Source: Hetaerina americana
Taxonomy: Eukaryota; Arthropoda; Insecta; Odonata; Calopterygidae
Direction of reading: 5' to 3'
Assembly: GCA_022747635.1 (NCBI GenBank)
Contig: JAKTNV010000010.1
Location: 41,895,527-41,959,526 of the forward strand
DNA length: 64,000 nt
Below, one piece after another: positions 1 through 13,500 of the stretch; the stretch's first letter is position 1, and the number at the start of each line of letters is the position of its first letter. Position numbers and translations under genes: made by a program. The notes beneath the pieces are model-generated. The model searched no databases. It had not been told where the DNA came from and saw nothing but the letters and a program-made list of their open reading frames with translations.

Positions 1-635
1 TAATAAAAATTAGTCATGGAGTTTTTAATTGGAGGTCAAAATTTTGACTCCCAATGTTATGAAAGTCCATGATTGAACGAGCTCTTAACCTTTTGCGAAT
101 AATTATTGCTGCTTCAGTATAATATGGAGCTAGCTCTTTTGCAAGTTTTTCATTACAGGATCAGTATTATCAATTCTGTAAAATATATTAAGCTAAAAAT
201 TCAACAAATTTCACTTTTTTATCTTAGCTATCATCTAAAATTATGTATTAATATGCACCAGAGGAGGAAATTTTGATAATATTGTGAGTTTATCTATGGA
301 GATCCATAGTTGGTAACGGTAGCAGAAATCAGGTCTCAAAGCGTAAACGACACAAGGTTTTACGTTTCAAAGCATGAAAATTGACGGGGTAAAATTGACG
401 ATCGTTGTCTCGTTTCAAATTTATTGCAGGAAAAGAGGTACTGTGGATATTTTAATACAGAGATAATTTTACCGAAGATAAAATTAATGTGGCACAAATA
501 AGGAATGTTAGGAAGTTAATAATATATAGACGCGCAGAATGGTGGCATTAATACGAATCTACAGCATTTACTGCAGATTTTTACATGCTGGGCAAAATAC
601 TGCAAAACTTTAGCAGTCCCTCTTATCATCTTCTA
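1..635. other. Unassigned AT-rich DNA
   Basis: No open frame of note, no recognisable RNA gene and no repeat that I can pair with another part of the window. Probably intergenic or intronic. Confidence 0.5.
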
Positions 636-700
636 CATCTACATCTACTTAATACCCCGCAAGCCGCCGCAAGGGCGTGTGGCGGGGGGTGTTAGGACAC
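636..700 (+). repeat. Dispersed repeat, copy 1 (TACATCTAC...CCCGCAAGCCGC)
   Basis: The segment reads TACATCTAC, then AATACCCCGCAAGCCGC, then a GTGTGGCG stretch and GTTAGG. A diverged copy with the same order of motifs and nearly the same spacing lies at about 36110-36172. Two copies in one window point to an interspersed repeat, probably the end of a larger transposable element. The parent element cannot be identified here. Confidence 0.55.
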
Positions 701-1389
701 CACCCGTAATTTGAATAATCTTGAATAGGATCAGATATGGAAAATCAAATCATAGGAGGGTTGTGAAGGGGTTCCCTGAGGCTAATGTAATATCCCGGTA
801 GACAAACCCAAAGCTTGAGTTTTGTACCTATTTTTGATGTACAGGTAGTTTAGCTTGGTATCACATCAGCTGTTGAAACACCTTCAAACCAAATCACAAC
901 TGATATAAGAATAAGTGAATAGCTACACAAAATAACAGAGAAGACTAAAAAAGCAGCCAAAGTCTATTGACCGAAGAAAAAAATTCAGACATGGCGAAGG
1001 AAAAAGAGAACCAAACTAACGCCTTTCGGTTGGGAAAGAAATAACTATCTCTAAAGAGTGAGAGTGGAAGGAGAAGAAAGTCGTGAAAGATGGTGTAGAG
1101 GTGGAAAATATTGAATAAAAGTGACGAGCGGGAAAAATGGAAAAGGGAATAGGGGAAATATTTAGTGGCGTTGGCGTGTGGACGAGAGAGATAGAACAGG
1201 AGGTTCTCGGTGAGGTAAAGGAGGATATGGAAGAGGAAAAGTGGTTGAGATCGCTGACGACGTGGAGACGAAAGAAATAAAACGATTCTTGGGAGATGGA
1301 GAAAAATACCGCGCGATCGGCGGTGATTCTGGATTCCGGAGGCAACACAGAGAGATGAAGTTCATCAAAAAGGTAATCAAAATCTCGTA
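701..1389. other. Non-coding DNA with a purine-rich tract from about 1020
   Basis: From about 1020 to 1500 the plus strand is strongly enriched in A and G. Open frames on the minus strand here translate to low-complexity Ser/Phe/Pro/Leu-rich peptides, as expected of a polypurine tract read backwards, and match no family I know. Confidence 0.5.
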
Positions 1390-1434
1390 ACGGGAAAAGA
1401 TAACGCCATGAATTTCTTGTAGGATTCTCTCCCT
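1390..1434 (+). repeat. Short direct repeat, copy 1
   Basis: About 45 bp, containing GATAACGCC and then TTTCTTGTAGGATTCTCTCC, recurs with a few differences at 2087-2130, about 700 bp downstream in the same orientation. Confidence 0.7.
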
Positions 1435-2086
1435 CTTTTCTCTGCCTCTCTATCTCTTCCCAGTATAAAGAAGGATAAGGAGGGCGATGGATGTCGATGG
1501 GGAAAGTTTCTCCGAGTATTTTATCATTCCCCCAACCAGTCTGTCTTTTTATGACACGGAGTTCGCTCCGACTTGATGAAGATGTCAACACTCAGTCACG
1601 CATCCTTCAGTCGTTTCTTCCTACAGCGAAAAGAATGTGATTTATGAAACAAAAAGATAGCTGAAAACTCATGAAGCAAGGATAGCATAAAAAACTACAA
1701 AAAAATACATTTTTAATGGGTGATATAAACCACTTTAAGAGGAAATTTTGTATGAATTCAAAATATGTTTGTTTAAAATTGAATTAACGTCACCCTTCAA
1801 CAGTAAAACACACTATCTGCTATGATTAAGCGATACCAATTAGGTAACTTATAGGTAGCGATTGAATACGTTGAAACTAAACGTCCTTAACTTCATATTA
1901 TTCAACTTATTCATGAGACAATTTTGGGAGTTAAGATTAAGCAATAACATAATGTCACCCCTAAACAATCATAAGTTTATTGAAAAATATTAATCACTTT
2001 ACAAAACACTAGAGCTTTAATGACCAGAAACACTTTTTTGGTGTTTCATTTAATATTAATTCCTAAAACTTCTCTTTATTCAAAAA
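1435..2086. other. Unassigned AT-rich DNA
   Basis: This is the spacer between the two direct-repeat copies. No gene or repeat can be supported in it. Confidence 0.45.
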
Positions 2087-2130
2087 TGGGAAATGATAAC
2101 GCCAAACATTTCTTGTAGGATTCTCTCCCT
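2087..2130 (+). repeat. Short direct repeat, copy 2
   Basis: Partner of 1390-1434. The last 20 bases (TTTCTTGTAGGATTCTCTCC) are identical and the preceding GATAACGCC is conserved. The GGGAAA just upstream is also shared. Confidence 0.7.
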
Positions 2131-2539
2131 TATCCATTTATCCATTGCATTCGATGACTAACGTAACAAACATGCCATAATATTAATCATATTTAACACA
2201 ATTAACGGTAGAATTAACCAATGTTCACTATGCAGCATCATAACTATAAATACACAGTTTAAAGAATCAGTAAGCTCGGATACCGCTATAATACAGTTAT
2301 ATTCTAGGTTGTTTAATTTGAGTCAATTTATATTATAATTTGTCTTTTCCCCCTTCACTTTATTCCATGATGTTAGGGCTGTTTATTTTCAAGTATTTTA
2401 TTCTAACCACTGAGGCTTGCAACTCTTTGATATGGTCTAAATCACTTAAGAGTAGCCTGATATCTGTCAGTGTACTTATTTATCTGTCAATCAATGCGTT
2501 ATGTGCAAATAATCTTAGATTTCACCTTATGTGGGGACT

Positions 2540-2589
2540 TAGGGGTTAGATCGTTACCTTCTATCAAGAAGGTAACGATCTAACCCCTA
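2540..2589. repeat. Perfect 23-bp inverted repeat with 4-nt loop
   Basis: The arm at 2540-2562 (TAGGGGTTAGATCGTTACCT and three more bases) is the exact reverse complement of 2567-2589, separated by ATCA. A transcript would form a long perfect hairpin. It could be a foldback remnant or a small-RNA precursor; neither is shown. Confidence 0.85.
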
Positions 2590-4199
2590 TTGCAGTCAAG
2601 TACGTAGTCGAGATTTTGAGCAATTCATGAAATATATATTATCAGGAAATTGATGCCACAAGCTTGGAGTACTGTCCATAAAATGATGGGAAATAAATTC
2701 AAACCAATCATTGACTAAATTTGAGAACTAAATATTTACACCGGAAAGAAAATTGGAATGTGTATGAAAGTTCTGTAGAAGAAAGACTGTCGTTGGATAT
2801 TCATTTAAGCTATAGGAGATTGAGACCAATTGTTGGAAGTCAATCAAAAAAATCGAATCCTGGTCCTTTGACCAAATTAGCCCTAATGAATTCTTATTGA
2901 ACTGGAAACATAGAAACATTCTTTTTTGTTTTATCAGGCACTAATTATTTTCAGTCATATTTGCCAGTTGCAAGTCTCCCCTAAAGGATAACTGTTAAAA
3001 TGAAGTGAGGGAGAGAATAGCGTTCAGTTCTTTATGACATTCGATTACCTTACGGGCCACGGATATTTCGATGTTGAACACGCTTTATCTTGGTCTAAAT
3101 ATGACTACCGTAAATCTAAGCTTGCAGAATCATAATAAAATATCGGAGAACGGTAATAGCATTCATCTTCATGTTTACTTGACATCACAATAAGTATAAC
3201 ACCTACTCAGTGATCTAAGAACAGAGCAATGGTGAAAACCCTTATTTTTATGAAGTAAGAGGGGTAAGCCATTCTAGTTAAATAAAATTGCCATCCTTGT
3301 GTTTTACTTTTCTTTTCCTTTTTTGTTTTTATTATTTGAATGGCATTTTGTGAGTAAGCATTGCCTATATAATTCAATTAAAATATAGCCTTTAAACTGA
3401 ATAATGGGGAAAATAGACGTTCAAGTTAAATTAAAATTATTAAAAAATGCTCTAACGACACTAAAGGGGAATATAATGCACTCAAAATATAAAGAAGGGT
3501 ACATTTGCAATATCTTAAATCGAATTCAACTATTTTTTTAAAATAATTCAAAATTGAAACTCTCTGTTATAACTTTTGGTGACAGAGGAGATAAATGACA
3601 CCCGGCTACATGAAGGGGGCATTTTTGGTTGAGGCGAAGGGTTTTAATGTAAAGCACTTTCGATCTGTAAGTTTAAAATTAAACTTTTAAGGTTAACATA
3701 AAATACACTTTGCATTTTTAAATATTTTCTTTTTTAATAGAATCTAATTTCACCTGTTCCGATTTTTCTGACCTATTCCAACAATGACTTGTAGAAAAAA
3801 GGAGTAAACCCGAAGATTGAAATTTTTGTATTTTCGAAAAAATTAAGCATAAATTTTTAAAAATAAATAGTTTTTTATCCAGCATAATCGACTGTATATA
3901 TTAGCCTCAATTTCTGCATAAGGATGCCGACAGATGGAACTAATAATAGGAATCAATACCCGAAATGAAATAATGTAAACGAGGCAGTATAAAGCTCGGC
4001 GTTAAACAGCGTACGCATTGGAAGTTTGGCACGATGATGATGGACAGGCCTTTCAGTTTTTTTAAGGTTTTCTGACAACGAAAAAATCATATTGATCAAA
4101 ACACAATATTTAATATATTGACTGTAGCTAAATGAATAATGCAAATTTTTTTAAACTGACATCAACTCTTCGAAACCCATATGCAACGTCTACATTCGT
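2590..4199. other. Unassigned AT-rich DNA
   Basis: Only short frames without recognisable domains. No RNA gene or paired repeat seen. Confidence 0.45.
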
Positions 4200-4370
4200 C
4201 ATAACAAAATAAACCACTGAGTCAGTGAGCTAAGTGGTTCACCTGGAGGTACTCTAGGCGTCTGATGGCTTAACATTACTCGCCGCGGCCATCGCAGTTG
4301 GATTATGTGAGGCAGTTCGCAGGGGCGGACGGCTCACGAGGCGGCCGGCCCTCTTTGCCACAATCCATTT
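4200..4370. other. GC-rich island of unknown nature
   Basis: Base composition changes sharply from the AT-rich surroundings to a CG-containing stretch (CCGCGGCC, GGCGGACGG, GGCGGCCGGCCC). It could be the end of a mobile element or an exon or promoter fragment. I recognise no family and no coding frame. Confidence 0.35.
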
Positions 4371-6187
4371 ACCTCTAAACCTAAGTGCAGCCGTAGCATC
4401 ACATCAGAGAAATAATGGAATGGCGTGACCAGACGCGACCTAGAATATATTTTTGGTAAAGATCACGAAACAGAGATTCGAATTAGTTGGCTCAAAAATG
4501 TATGTTATGACCATCTCCTACCCTTTTAACAGTACTTCTGTTAATTTTCTGCCCGTGAATATATTTGCGAGCACTCATTGCTCCAGTTGAACACATTATG
4601 ATAATATTAATAAAACTAGGTGTGTGCGGTGTGTCGCTTTGAGCCACCCACGGACGCCAAAAATGTAACACGAGTACTCTTGCAGTGCATTTCATCCACG
4701 TCAAATACGTATTTCTTCATTTCACGTTCAAGCCGTTCTCACTGATCAAATAGTTTGCGTTCTAGTTTATTTAGCCTTAGTATTTTTTAATTGCTTAATT
4801 ATTCCTGATGATTTATTCACTGAACTTCGTCACTTCACTTCAGCTTTTGAACTGTCTTTGAAAATCATTTACCAATTGTGGCTAACCGAAGAACAATAAA
4901 TATTGCACTACATGAACACCTTCTGCCTTAAACCATTCCCTCTCCTTATCGGCCCATGTATTTTACCCCCTTATGCTCCCATAAATGCCTGATCTCCACA
5001 CCCTCTTCCATCCACAGCCTTCGGGATCTCACTGCGTTTGAAATACTTATTCATAGCCCCTACATCTGTCATCTTCCAATTTTTCCAAAACTTTTAGCTA
5101 TCCTTCACACATATTCAACGCTTCATCAATGTTTTTCACACAACCAGACCCGTTTCATACAGCTTCTCCGCATCGTTCAAGCCTCCAATTTAGGATCAAC
5201 CTAATCATTCAAAGAGCAGGTTTCAAAATCATGCAAACTTATACTCTACTTCTTCACTAATATTTCACCGTCTAATCACCATTTCATCTACGTGTATGGT
5301 GAATCACGAATAAAATTACTGTGAAAGTACTTTTTAATCTTTCCTTCCTTTTCTTATAATATTTTTCATCAATGTTCTCTACTCAAGACCCACCTTTATG
5401 ATTATCGCAATTACTTTTTCTGACATATTAACTAATACACGCATTTTCAATTAAATTGATGACCGCATATGCATACTTCTCTTTTATTTCGTTCAAAACT
5501 ATATTAACTACTGACTTGGCCCTTGTGATACTCGACAAAATCATGGTTTTTTTTTGCTTTTGAGTTATCCTTAATATACTTTTTACAATGGCTTTGCACC
5601 CGCTAAACAATGATTGAATTTGCTTGTTTGATTGGTTTACTAAATTTTAGTCATCCTCCTAAACTGATTTAATCGGCACCATATGATTTTATCATTGCCT
5701 CAAGCACACTCACAATATCTTTCAGCCTGTGTTTGATAGGTAAGATGAAAATAGCAGGGGCAGTTTTTAGAGCTCATCCCCTGCCCTAGACACTGTCCAC
5801 TTAAGTTCTTCATCCCCTACATCTATTTCCGAGGACTGTTTAAGGTTCCAAATTATATCACAGCTATATTTAAAAGAGACACCCCTCTATTGCTATAACT
5901 AACGCAAGTAAGTATGCAAGTAACGTAACGTAACTAATGTACGCAAGTACGTAATTTAGTGTCAGGTACAATATTTACACTTCCTATCGGACTTTTAGTT
6001 GAGGAAGAAATTAAAATTGGCGTGAAACATTTTAGCCAAATTTATTCCCAAGAGCTTCTAAAACTTCTTCCCTCTTTTTGCTTAACTTGTAATTGAATTA
6101 ACAGATTCGCATTATCTACTCCAACTGCTTTCTTTGCTTTAATACCCCATCTCTCCCTACTCTTTCGCTTTGTAATATATCGTAATA

Positions 6188-6188
<1 letters not shown>
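4371..6188. other. Unassigned DNA, G-poor from about 4880 to 5210
   Basis: The plus strand from about 4880 to 5210 is rich in C and T and low in G. No open frame here resembles a known protein. The rest is AT-rich with nothing recognisable. Confidence 0.4.

Positions 6189-6238
<50 letters not shown>
6189..6238. repeat. (TA)n microsatellite
   Basis: Uninterrupted TA dinucleotide run of about 25 units. Confidence 0.95.
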
Positions 6239-6242
<4 letters not shown>

Positions 6243-8169
6243 TATTATCTACCATGCATTCCTTTTCTTAAATATGTGTAATAGTTCGTCACTCTTTTTA
6301 AATCCCTATGTAATCGTAGTGCAATATCTCACTCGGTTATTATCTTCCTATCAGGTAGTTTAAATTCGTACCATACCTCGTTATGGTTTTTGCACAGGTA
6401 AGGTAAATGAAAGCTTGCGGCACCCGAAAGATCTCGAACAAACTTTGTAAAATGAAACTCCACAGAAATTACAGGAAACTTTTTTCTCGTGTTTATTTAA
6501 ACCTCGCAATACGCAGTTGAGACTTCACTCCCTAAATACGTGTGAAGCATTCCACCTAAAGAGCTAAACCAATACCAGTTACGTAAATTTTCTCCCAAAT
6601 GTTACTAAGTATAAATGATGTGGTAAAATCGAGCGTTCACTTATTTTAATTTCAAAGCTCAGTATTATTGTTATATTTTTTCATTTTGCACGCGTTTTAG
6701 TAATTTAGTTTCTTGAAAAAACCTAAATAAACATTTTGTGTGCATTTTGTGCATCTCCATCAGGATGATAATTCCAATTTAATTATATTTCAAAACTCTT
6801 TATAGAATCTTATTAAATGCCAACGTTTTGACGAATAATATAATTTCTCTAAAAAATATCGTGATATATCTCCATACAAATCAAATAGTATAACTTAAGT
6901 ATTTGAGAACTCTTATCTACTCACATACGTACTCCAATGAGTGGGTGAAAGAGTGAATGATACGAGTAATTAGAAGGCTGCAAATTTTTATCCTTAGTCA
7001 GGGGAATATCCGAATCTTTACATGAACTTCTTCTTTGCCACTTGCTCATAATCCAGAATTGAAAACAGAAATTTATTTTGTTGTACATGTCACTGATCGT
7101 GAGGCACTGAATCTTTACGCAACATTAAGTACAATAAAAGCTGAATCTTAAGATTATTCGTCCGAACAGGGTTATTAAAATGTCTAGCTGACAAACAATG
7201 GATTAGTAGTTCTACTGTCTCCTTTAGCATTAATATTTTCCTCATTATATGACTATTTAATATTTTAAGTAATGTGAATTGGCCCTTAAAGCCATTGAAT
7301 TGGCTAAAATAAAACTATTTCTTCTCCTTGAGTCTTCATTAGTACGTGTTTTTTCGGCGTCAAAACTGTTCAGAATAAAATTTTTTGGGAACTAGCCTCG
7401 GAAAACTTATGTACCCTGAAGTCCTCGGTAGTTCTCTCCAATTTTCAGCGTGAATTTGAGCGATAACCATCGCTTAGGTCATGTTCTCGAGGAGATAAGT
7501 ATATACTAACAACGCCTTAAAACAATTCCACGTTTTTCCTGACTCTGGAAATTCAAGTAGAAAGGGACATCTCCCATCAGTATTAAAAATTACATATTTA
7601 AGAAAGTCTAATAATGAACAACAAGATACACCTTTTTTACCTGATATATGTGTATAAGAAAACGCCAAACTGACAACACGCAGAGAAGTTAGTTCAACCT
7701 GAAAAAATGGAGTATTTTGAATAACTTCAGGTAAATAAGAATACCTTTGGTTACGAATGGCTCGATTTTTTACCCTTTAGACTTCTACACAGCCAGTCAA
7801 GAGATTTTATGAAAAAAACACGCTTTTTTCTGGATTCAAATCAGTTACCTTTGGTAAAAGGTGAACAGGTAACCCTTTAAAATAGTCCAATTTACTGTAG
7901 CGATGACATTTGAAAACCTTTTGAAAGTCATAATTACCAGTTTCATATTAGAAACGTCATTTACTAAGGCCGAGATTCAAATCCATCCCTTAGGCAGGAT
8001 AATTTTCCCACTTTGAAATAATTTGCACTCGCACAAAGATCAAAGGGTGATCCCACCAAAATTAATCGTTTCCGGGCCAGGATTCAATCATTTCCGACCG
8101 GGATTGCCGCAAGGAGCATTCCCGGCGTCCCTATATATTAGTACCAGATAAAAACATTTTGTTTCGAAC
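6239..8169. other. Unassigned AT-rich DNA
   Basis: Nothing supportable on either strand. Confidence 0.4.
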
Positions 8170-8280
8170 GCTGGTTGTATTATTCCAGAAGGTAAAACTC
8201 TGGGCCCCTAACCGGATGGCCTGGGTTTGATTTCCGGTGACGCCTTAGGGCACCCTCAGCTTTAGATGAACGCTTTCCCG
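8170..8280 (+). repeat. Degenerate tRNA-derived SINE head
   Basis: GGTTTGATTTCC at 8223-8235 fits an RNA polymerase III box B and sits in a T-arm-like stem (CCTGGG and TTCCGG sides). The upstream AAGGTAAAACTCTGGGCCCCTAA could be a decayed anticodon arm. The following GCCTTAGGGCACCCTCAGCT resembles the sequence after box B in the SINE-like copy at 26447, which suggests one family. The A box is poor, so it is not a functional tRNA. Confidence 0.45.
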
Positions 8281-10179
8281 AAATATACGCTCTGTATTTT
8301 TCGTTTCCTTTCATTTCGCGAAGTTTTGTTGGAGTTATTCAGTTATTGTTCGAAGTTAATCCTTTGCTGACCACACACGATTGTTTTCTCACTGAAGTTA
8401 TTCAGTACAACTAAATGATTGTCACTTCCCTCGCCTACACTTTTACATCCGAAGATAAAGTCCAATCCAATTCCAATATAATGAGAATACTTCCTTTAGA
8501 AATAGTCCAAAATACTTACATGAATAGGCAGTAGAATTGATGCTTTTTTCATGAGAACAATTGCCTGTGTTTACACTTCTGTGAAAGTTATATTTTTGGG
8601 CCTACGTTTTTCTCTTTCTGTAATAGTGTTTTACTAATCAGCTCAAAATAAATTCATCCCCTATTTTCTATTTCATTGCAATGACGGCCTTACCTTGACT
8701 CTCCCACCTTCCGTTATAGATTACGATATTCCATCATCTTTAATTTAAGCTTACCCAAAAATGCTCTCCTTTACTATTATTCATCTTTTCTCATCCTTCT
8801 TAACTAAACTCTACGTCTGTATTCAGTCGGATAATCTTCAATATACTTCTAAAATATTTTTCACCCTCATTACTCACAATTATGCCATACAAAAATATGG
8901 AATAACAATGAGCAATTGTGACGGCTTTAAATAAATTCCAATTGAATTTCTAAAAAGAAAAACTATTCCACCAATTCGTTGAAAAAAGGTTAGTTCCAAC
9001 GTGCGAATAAAATATAAAGTATATTGAAACGCAAAAAAGTCATGATATTTGATTAATATTTCCAATTTCTTTCAAACTAGATTTGATTTGTGGAAAACCA
9101 GGAAATTGATAAAAAATATTCAATGAAGTTATTAAAAAAAACGTTGAAATTTACGATACTCGCAACAGCAAGAATTGGGTCCGCTCGACGTTCACAAAGC
9201 TACGCAATTATTTATTTTGGAGTTTCAGTCGTAATTACCTGTCTTCCTCGAGTAGATACGATTTTTAAAATCGAAAAAAATGGCCTTCCGCGGCGCAATG
9301 GATTTGGACAAGAGCCAAACTCCGAAGGTCTCGGCCTGAAGGGGAAACTCGGAGGAGGAGGAAGAATAAGGGAGGGGGGGTGGAACAAAGCGCGTTAAAT
9401 TATCACTCGACGCTCGCCCTCGGGAGAACAGACACAGCGGCTTTCCCTGAAAAGAGAGAGCAACAGGAATCGAATCCACACATGCAACAGTTTGCGCCTG
9501 CATTCGAAGCGAAACCCCGCGTTTTCTCACGCGCCGAATTCTAACACTTTTTTCCACAAAACGAAGGTGTAATGCAGCTTGTTATTCCGGATCGTGGAAA
9601 ATTGATTCTTAATATCAAACCTAGCTACAATAGTACAATGTAAACCAAATGGACAAACTGCGGAGTTGACAAATATGCTCGTTGAAGATAGGAATAAGAT
9701 TATGGAGTAACGAAAGTTCCGAGGAGTAAGATATCAATCGTTATCAATTTGATCAGCTGAATTTTTTCTTTATGGCTTAGTGAAGACAGTTTTCGACAGA
9801 AAATCAAGTGGGAAGGTGTTTACAGAAGGCCCCAAATGTTGTAGGAAGAAACCTGTAACACAACCAAAAACGAGGAAAATGGAGAGGTGTTCGGTTAGTT
9901 ACATTGATGCAAGACTGCATCTAACCAGTTATCTGTCTGAATATTAATTATGATGAAAAGGACATTTCCTAATATGACTAAACTCCTGGTATCACTTCAT
10001 GTTTTTCTTTCTCTTCATTCTTCCTTATTCTACTGCCATGAAGAAGACTAGCTCAAAAAATATTCATAATTGCTCTCCTCTTTTCATCAAATTCCATATA
10101 TATCCAATATATCCAACTTATTAAGGACAGGTTTAGGACGATTTCTAATGTCGATTATCTTATGAGAATCGCGTTAATT
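8281..10179. other. Unassigned DNA with a CG-rich patch at about 9270-9560
   Basis: Mostly AT-rich. The patch near 9270-9560 has more G, C and CpG and carries overlapping open frames on both strands (about 102 and 110 codons). Neither has a recognisable domain, so no gene is called. Confidence 0.4.
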
Positions 10180-10520
10180 TCCTTACTACTGCCTCAATAC
10201 TTCAATAATACTACACTAATACTGCTACGATAATGATACTAAAATACTACTGCTTAACCATTATTGTTTTTATACTTAAACTATTATAATATAATTAACC
10301 ATTACTTACATACTAAAACTACTATACTAATAATGCCACTAAAGAATTATACCTCTACTATTTCTACACTACTGTTTTGATACTACAACTTCTCTACATG
10401 TACAACATCTACTTCCACTACTCTTCCACTACTGGTACACATTATTGGACTACTGGGGTACGGCTACTAATATGCTACTTTCACTATTTACCACTAATCC
10501 CCTACTACTACTGCTTTTAT
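10180..10520. repeat. Degenerate ACT/CTA trinucleotide tract
   Basis: About 340 bp in which ACT, CTA and TAC triplets recur densely but imperfectly (TACTACTGC, ACTACTGG, CCTACTACTACTGC). It reads as an old, mutated triplet microsatellite. The motif is the same as the 3' tail of the LINE family at 41851-64000. Confidence 0.65.
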
Positions 10521-13500
10521 AATGTAATCATTGAGAGTCATTAATGAATTTTATAAGTATGAAGCGACGACATCAACATTATCTACTGTTTGACCGCATT
10601 AGCGAGCGGAACTGTCTTAGCCATAGACGTGTAACATTATATACATTGTTGGATTTTCACATTGATAAATACGTACGTTTTTTTGTATATTCCCAAAGAA
10701 TGGGGTCGTCTTATGCGAAGCCTATTTGTAAGAAAAAATCTGTGTGATTTTTTTAATGAAAAGTACAAGTTTGAAGGTCTCTTGGAGCTTCGTCTCTTCC
10801 GAGATCAACCTGGCCGACCGACCCTCTTTTAGAAACCCCTGCGTGAAAATCTTGGAACGGGAGCTATGAAAGGTGGAGAAGCGGAGCCAGTTGGTCTGGG
10901 AAAGCCAAGGAGAGGTCTAACCCCAAAATATTACTCATGTATATGCACATAAAAAGATACATACATAAACATTCCATCACTGAATTTCTTTTGAGTCTGT
11001 TCCATTATCCTAACTCACTATTACTTCTCCTGCCATAATAAACACCACCAATAGATCAAAGGCTCTGCGATGGGAAGTAGATTTTGTCATTAATATGCAA
11101 GCCTCTAACTTGGTCTCCTCAGAAAAAAAAATTCCTTTGCCGTTTCCCTGCCAACCCTCTTTCCGGTAAGATACACATTCATACGATGTGATACGACACA
11201 CTCCTTCCCTGACCACACAGCACATAAACCCCCAAATAAACTACAGTACTTTCACCATAACAGCTGCCACTTTTTTCACACTAAATTCTCTCTTCTGAAT
11301 TTTACTCTCCATTCACTGCCACCAAATCTGCCACTGTTCAAACTTATGTACTTGATACATTTCTTGCCAATTTACGTACTTCTCTCCACTATTGTCCAAA
11401 GACTCCCTAAGATGAAAATACCTCTGAAAATTCCACATTACCAAATCTTTCTGATATAATAACCGACAAACCCTCTCGATCTTCTTACTTCTCAGCCATA
11501 AAGTCCCTCAAAGATATTCTCACAAGTAATTTCCCCCTTCTGACTAATCACAAAACAACGACTGCCCTATTACATAAATTCCTTCCGTCAATTTTAAACG
11601 ACACACCAACATCAGACATATTGAAATCCACTAAGCCCTTATCTAAATCCTCCGTAATTCACTAATCCACACCCCACCAATCAGCACATTGCAATCGACC
11701 AAATGTAAAATATACTCCATCTCCACCACACCTTACCTCTCTTCACAACAAGCCTTAACCACTCTATTCCCTTATAAACCTCCCGCAGGTAATTTACCAG
11801 CTAGATAGAAAACTCTTCTCCTTCTTCTACGCTGAAAAATGCGCTACAACCCTCAATATCTGCATAAACAATGGTTGCGCCTCCTACAACCCTTATTGAG
11901 CGTCAGCTTCTCTACGAGTACCAGTCCCGAAACGCGTATCTCTCCCCAATTTTCCCCTCCGTGCGAATTTTATCGTTTCAGTTATCGCCCACCTCTCCCA
12001 CTCAGACATACCATTGCAGCAAGAAACCCTTGATGATGCTTGCATTACGTTTGTAGTGATATACTCGATTCGGCCTTGAGCCTTGCCCACTAGGGGGAAC
12101 CCTCTCCGTTCCCGTCGACTCTCCCTCTTGAGACCCACCCCTCTGTCTCCCTTCCACTTATAATACATCTGTCCTCTTCTCTTGCCCGTCATCTGTGCTC
12201 CCAGTCTTCATCCTTCAGAGGAAAAAGATCGTTCTCGCAGCGAAATATTGGAAAAAACGAAATCGTGATTGTCCTATTTTTGTATTTTGTGCCATCCTCA
12301 CAGTTGTTGCAACAATTATATTCACTTATGTGAACTATTGTTGATCAAGCTTTGCTTGCAAGCCATCAAATATTTTTGCTTATTGATTTTTTTGTCAACA
12401 ACTCAAACTATAGATATGGACCGTTTACAGTCCCAGAAAGTAATGCAGAGAATATATTTTCTGGAAAGAAGAAATTCTCAATTTTATAAATAGATTTAGT
12501 CAATAATGAACACAAAGCTAGAATCTTCGCAACTTTTCTATATGTAAGAGATCCAGTATCATTCCAACCGATTGCGGAAGTGAGACTTGAGACTCTTATT
12601 CAGAATAACGAGAATATGCTCTGCATGAAGACATGCCGACCTGAACTTTGATTAAATCTCTTTTTAAGGTGTCCAGCCTAGCTATATATTCAACAAGCAT
12701 TACGTCCCCCCCCCCCCAAGTGTAAACAAAGACTCGATGAAATAATCTCAAACAAAGAGGTCATGTCAATGATTGCTATAGTTGATGGCATTACTCAATA
12801 TAAACAATAATGGAAACAATGGCCATTGCAAACTACGATTGAAATAATGGCATTCGTCATTTTCATGATCTCTTTAGCTGTAAACAGGAGTTCATGGGAA
12901 TACATCCATATATTTTATCCGATATTGAACTTCTATTTGCATTACGGAAAGCGCGTTTTGACCATCCATCTGTCAGGGAAAATATTCCAACGAATTGGTA
13001 ACATATAGCTTTTCCGTTTACCAGAGGCATAGCGCCTTTCTGCGAAGCACCTTTCACTCTTTTGCGTTTTGTTATGGTACCCTTTTACTGCAATCGCTCA
13101 AGTTAAGGCACGGAATGGAATGAACGCACGGTTTCCCATTGAAAAAAAGCTTCCGAAGGTCATCCATCATTTAAATATGCCTTAAATTGTACGTTTCCAG
13201 CGGAAAACAAGTTTTCCAGGACATCGTAGACTAAAGGTAAAGGAATGGAATTCGAACTGAACAAATGGGCAACCATTCACCTCGTCCAAGAAGGGTTTAC
13301 GAGGAACAAAGAAGACATGTACTCGTTTAGGAGAACGTCATCCGTCATGTCGATGACGACGAGATATCTTGGAGTTCCCCGACGTCGAAGTCAAGGGGTG
13401 GAAACTGGGAAGAAAAAATGTCTGCAAATTACAGACAGACATAAGACATATCTAGACTTTCGATCCTACAAAAAAGTGAAAGGAAAGTAACGTGTATAAT

